A program made the translations under genes and the position numbers. Below, in pieces: positions 36,904 through 39,837 of a DNA stretch of 39,837 nucleotides (positions are counted from its first letter, which is position 1; the number at the start of each line of letters is the position of its first letter). Source of the DNA: a bacterium (GTDB taxonomy: Bacteria; Bdellovibrionota; Bacteriovoracia; Bacteriovoracales; Bacteriovoracaceae); contig JAUHVL010000031.1 in the NCBI GenBank assembly GCA_030425045.1, forward strand, positions 1 to 39,837, written 5' to 3'. A model generated the notes under the pieces. That model did not search any database. It was given only the letters and a program-made list of their open reading frames with translations, and was not told the DNA's origin.

Positions 36904-36979
36904 TGGTGGACCGAACAGGGATCGAACCTGCGACCTCAACGCTGCCAGCGTCGCGCTCTCCCAACTGAGCTACCGGCCC
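36904..36979 (-). tRNA. tRNA-Ala (anticodon GGC)
   Basis: The minus strand gives a full 76-base cloverleaf with encoded CCA (36906-36904). The anticodon loop is CTGGCAG, so the anticodon is GGC (Ala). The acceptor stem pairs GGGCCGG with TCGGTCC and has the G3:U70 wobble that marks alanine tRNAs. The T-loop is TTCGATC. Its 3' end points into the island, the usual attachment site for tyrosine integrases. A small dyad ACCTCA/TGAGGT lies just downstream (36877-36895). The duplicated tRNA end expected at the far side of the island is not in this window. Confidence 0.96.
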
Positions 36980-37039
36980 ACTTAAGTGGTAGAGTTAATG
37001 TATTGAATTTAAGAGAAAGGAGCAAGTAAAAATTTAGAT

Positions 37040-38332
37040 TTAAAAGTATCTCGTGAGGGTGAGGTAGCCGTGATGATCTTCGTCATAGGCCTCTAGACCT
37101 TGAGGAACGGGACCTTTTTGAGGTGCGTCGTATATTCTGATACCGCCTTTAATCTTCCACTCATTTGTTAATCTTTGAGTATAGCTGAAGGTATAAAGGT
37201 GCTCATGGGAGCGCTCTAGATCATTAAAAAAGCCAAACATCAACTCCTTTCCCATAACATCATTAATAGCATGTCTAACGGCGAAAAACGCGTCTCTCTG
37301 AAAAACTGATAGTTCGGCCCTTGTCTCTTCATTTGTTCCAAAGACGCTATTTCCTTCGAGGATTAAAAATGTTTCACCACCATAATCATGAGTAAAGGAA
37401 TATTCTAATCCGACGGCCCATTCTTGGTGGTCAGTAATTTGCCTGAGACCTAACAACGTATAGATGGGATCTGACTCTTTAAAATCTCTGATAGCACCTT
37501 CGATTTTCAGAAGAAAAGGTCCAAAGATTCCTTGTGAGGTAAAACCATATTCTCTAGAGCGAAAGTAATAGGGGACGGGAGCATTTAAGAGTTTATTGAG
37601 GTCATTGGGAAAAGTTTGTCCAAGCAGCGTTGTGTACTGATGAGTTCCAAGAATAGGAAAGTTTCGATCGATATGGTCAATAGCATGAAAGGCCAAATCA
37701 AAATCAAATATAGTAAACCCAAAACGTGTACCGTATTGGGGAACCCACTGTTCTCTTTCTAATTCGCTTCCTTCTAAAATAATGGGCTTATCCAGATCAG
37801 CACCAAGGCCAAGTCTCGACTGATCACCAGGATAAAAAGGTCTTTCAAAGCGAGGAAAGTAAAATAAAGTCCAATGGAAGTTTTCTAACTCCATTTGAAA
37901 TTCGATGGCCGGCTCGCCTAGTTTTTCAAGGTTTTCTAAATTGGTATCATAATTTCGACTATTGATACTGTCGGCAGGGTGAAATGCTTCTGTGGTAGAC
38001 CAGTTGAAAATTTTGTATCCGGCACTGAAGGCAAAAGTTTGATTTTCGTTGAGATACATTTTTAAATAAGCATCTTCAATAGACATTAAAGAGCGGTCCG
38101 TATCTTCCTTGTCGACTCTGGCAAACCCCCTAAAAACATATTTCCAGCTTTCTCCTTCATACTTATTTTCTAATCGTGAAAAGACTGAGATGGCGGAGTC
38201 TTCTGTTGTCACATTTCCATCGTCTTTAAATTGTCTAAACTCAAGGGCCAGCTCTCCTTGACCTGTACCTTGTGAAAATACGTTATGAATAAAAAGAAAG
38301 CTTAAAAGAAAGAGGTATTTTTTTTTGATCAT
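37040..38332 (-). CDS. Outer-membrane beta-barrel-like protein
   Basis: The 430-residue product has a signal peptide (about 1-20) and then alternating hydrophobic/polar strands rich in aromatic residues, ending in F (LTRYF), the usual C-terminal mark of outer-membrane barrels. It resembles the large group of porin-like proteins paired with LolA-like proteins and RND/MMPL-type exporters. It overlaps the upstream gene by 4 bases. No substrate can be given. It is on the chromosomal side of the tRNA. Confidence 0.75.
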   Translation of the reverse strand: MIKKKYLFLLSFLFIHNVFSQGTGQGELALEFRQFKDDGNVTTEDSAISVFSRLENKYEGESWKYVFRGFARVDKEDTDRSLMSIEDAYLKMYLNENQTFAFSAGYKIFNWSTTEAFHPADSINSRNYDTNLENLEKLGEPAIEFQMELENFHWTLFYFPRFERPFYPGDQSRLGLGADLDKPIILEGSELEREQWVPQYGTRFGFTIFDFDLAFHAIDHIDRNFPILGTHQYTTLLGQTFPNDLNKLLNAPVPYYFRSREYGFTSQGIFGPFLLKIEGAIRDFKESDPIYTLLGLRQITDHQEWAVGLEYSFTHDYGGETFLILEGNSVFGTNEETRAELSVFQRDAFFAVRHAINDVMGKELMFGFFNDLERSHEHLYTFSYTQRLTNEWKIKGGIRIYDAPQKGPVPQGLEAYDEDHHGYLTLTRYF

Positions 38333-39138
38333 TTAAGTTTGTTTTTGGTGAAAATCCTATCTGGGTGCTTCACTCCAATCTTTCTTTTTTTCCAAGTAAA
38401 GATAGATTGTTTTTTTGTTTGCACATTTTTCATATGGATTTTACCAGGTCTCCAAAGTTTTTTTCCATTTACATTATAACTCTGAAAATTAGAAACGGTG
38501 GAAACTTTTAATAATTCATTTTTCCGATCATAGTACTCAATCTTTGTCGGGTTCATTAATTTTTTTGAAACCCACATAATATTTTTACTATAACCTGAGT
38601 TTTTAATATCTTTAGGTTTTCTCTCTAAAACCCAATAACTTGAACCACTTTTTGTTTTTTCATCTCTTAACCATTTATAAGAGTATTTTTCGATTTCTTG
38701 AGATCCTAGATCTTCATAAGAAAATTCACTTCCCATAAAAGCAGAAGACTTACTACTAGATTTAATTCTTTTTACTCTTCTAAGAGAAGGTAAGTAGAGC
38801 CACTGGTCATCATCATCTTTTTTATGGGTAATCGTTAACATTTTGGTACCCTTAACATCTGCTGGGCTAAGAAAAATACTTAATGATTTATCTCCATCAT
38901 TGGCCACTTCTTTTGATTTCCCATCGAGCTTTCTCGTAATCTTTTCTCCGTAAGCATCAATTAAAATCATCTCCATTGATGACGTTTCGCCAACAAAGCC
39001 TTTATTGGCCTTTTCCATTTTTTTAGCGATGGCCAAGCCTTTTTGTGAAGGAGTTATTTTTTGTTTCGTTTTGGCCGTACTATCAAAACAGAGGAGAAGA
39101 GTGAAAATTGTGATAAATGCTGATATATTAGTGTTCAT
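38329..39138 (-). CDS. Outer-membrane lipoprotein-sorting (LolA-like) protein
   Basis: I start at ATG 39138 (MNTNISAFITIFTLLLCFDS), where a signal peptide follows AAAGGA; the longer frame adds 11 residues without one. The 269-residue protein has the family order: DDDDQWLYLPSLRRVKRIKS, SSAFMGSEFSYEDLGSQ, and WVSKKLMNPTKIEYYDRKN. This group (PF17131) has the LolA fold and probably carries a hydrophobic cargo between envelope layers. The gene pair with the barrel downstream suggests one envelope pathway. Confidence 0.85.
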   Translation of the reverse strand: MNTNISAFITIFTLLLCFDSTAKTKQKITPSQKGLAIAKKMEKANKGFVGETSSMEMILIDAYGEKITRKLDGKSKEVANDGDKSLSIFLSPADVKGTKMLTITHKKDDDDQWLYLPSLRRVKRIKSSSKSSAFMGSEFSYEDLGSQEIEKYSYKWLRDEKTKSGSSYWVLERKPKDIKNSGYSKNIMWVSKKLMNPTKIEYYDRKNELLKVSTVSNFQSYNVNGKKLWRPGKIHMKNVQTKKQSIFTWKKRKIGVKHPDRIFTKNKLK

Positions 39139-39242
39139 ACTGTTATCCTTTCGAAACTTTTGCAGCTCCATTCTAGAAGGAAAGCTGATTGTTGAAAAGG
39201 AATCTCTTTTTTTTACACGGCTTTTAGCGTCATGGAGGAATC

Positions 39243-39837
39243 TTGAAAGTATTTATTAACAGGCCTTTAGATTTCAAAAAGATAAAGGCGATAGGTTTTG
39301 ACCAAGACCATACCTTGGTGCGTTACCATGAAACAAACTTTGAACTCTTGTCTCATACCGAAACGGTAAAAAGGCTTGTCTCTCACTTTGGTTACCCCAG
39401 CGATATTTTAAAACTTACTTTTGATCCAAACCGAGTCATTCAAGGTCTTATTATCGATAGAAAGCTTGGACATCTTTTAAAAATTAGTCGTTTTGGAAGA
39501 GTCAAAAAAGCATATCACGGTAAGAGGCTTCTTGATCGAGAGGAGGTTCAAAAAGTTTATGATAATTATAGTATTGATTTAAAAGAGACTCGCTTTACTA
39601 GTCTCGATACTAATTTTTCCATATCTCAGGGGGGGATTTTTAGTCAGTTGATAGAACTTAAAAGTGATGGACTTGATTTACCAGAAATGTCGCAAATTAG
39701 TGATGATGTAAAAGAGGCCATCGATATGGTTCATCGTGATGGTACTTTAAAAAATTGTGTGCGAGCAGAAGTTGAAAAATATATTATTCAAGATCCTCCT
39801 TTGGTTGATCTTCTTAAAAAATTTAAAACAGCGGGTA
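39243..39837 (+). CDS. HAD-IG family 5'-nucleotidase (partial)
   Basis: The frame starts at TTG 39243 behind GGAGG (4 bases) and is open to the window edge (198 codons). The HAD motif I is GFDQDHTLVRY near residue 18-28, with Asp nucleophile and the second Asp two residues later. The segments FDPNRVIQGLIIDRKLGHLL and GRVKKAYHG fit the purine 5'-nucleotidase family (cytosolic, IMP/GMP-type). The rest lies outside the window. It is divergent from the LolA-like gene and belongs to the chromosome. Confidence 0.85.
   Translation, partial: MKVFINRPLDFKKIKAIGFDQDHTLVRYHETNFELLSHTETVKRLVSHFGYPSDILKLTFDPNRVIQGLIIDRKLGHLLKISRFGRVKKAYHGKRLLDREEVQKVYDNYSIDLKETRFTSLDTNFSISQGGIFSQLIELKSDGLDLPEMSQISDDVKEAIDMVHRDGTLKNCVRAEVEKYIIQDPPLVDLLKKFKTAG

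Overview
The window looks like the right-hand part of an integrative, conjugative-type genomic island in an AT-rich Gram-negative bacterium. Evidence for the cell type is Sec signal peptides, lipoproteins, periplasmic c-type cytochromes, an outer-membrane RND efflux channel and a beta-barrel protein. The gene style (many short exported proteins, NtrC-type regulators, a HAD-IG 5'-nucleotidase on the chromosomal side) would fit the Bdellovibrionota/Bacteriovorax group, but that is an inference. The right edge of the island abuts the 3' end of a tRNA-Ala(GGC) gene at 36904-36979, a classic integration site. Beyond it (37040-39837) lie ordinary chromosomal genes.

Layout. (1) 1-3649, minus strand: a conjugation operon of small proteins, then a type IV coupling protein split into two overlapping reading frames. 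Its second half runs on without a stop into a signal-peptide-bearing, Cys-rich, TraU-like domain. (2) 3687-10561: a compact five-gene minus-strand cassette encoding an NtrC-type response regulator, a small exported protein, an orphan oligopeptide-binding protein, a cytoplasmic HExxH peptide-modification-type enzyme and a hybrid sensor kinase. Three sigma-54 promoters (leftward for the conjugation operon, leftward for the cassette, rightward for an exported NTF2-like protein) each have CTACAA-N4-TTGTAG dyads or near matches starting about 120 bp upstream. I read this as a candidate peptide-pheromone circuit that switches conjugation on. (3) 11260-24629: metal cargo, with an RND remnant, two CDF transporters, a DtxR/MntR-type regulator, a cytochrome c-FTR1 permease (PbrT-like), a YHS lipoprotein, a cytochrome c, DUF302, LspA, ArsR, and a CzcCBA-type efflux operon with a miniature adaptor, followed by a methyltransferase. 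(4) 24632-27357, minus: an ArsR / MtrA-like / thioredoxin-like / CcdA-like module. (5) 27389-28124: a pair of SMR exporters. (6) 28164-32384: a CBASS antiphage locus of the short type II kind (patatin phospholipase, CD-NTase, E2-like protein) with divergent CapH/CapP-like regulators. (7) 32488-34748: a structured intergenic element, small plasmid-type proteins and a mer-like operon without a reductase. (8) 34787-36900: a HigBA-type toxin-antitoxin pair, a small basic protein, a tandem-HTH regulator and repeat-rich DNA next to the tRNA. (9) The chromosome: tRNA-Ala, an outer-membrane protein, a LolA-like protein and a partial 5'-nucleotidase.

How it works together (inference). The sensory cassette probably decides when the island transfers. 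Metal resistance, CBASS and the toxin-antitoxin pair are host-benefit or maintenance cargo. Four genes show apparent frame breaks: two at poly-A tracts of 8 and 9, and two at GTT-TAR. Only raw reads, relatives or proteomics can separate sequencing error, decay and programmed recoding. No integrase, relaxase, transposase or CRISPR array is visible in the window.
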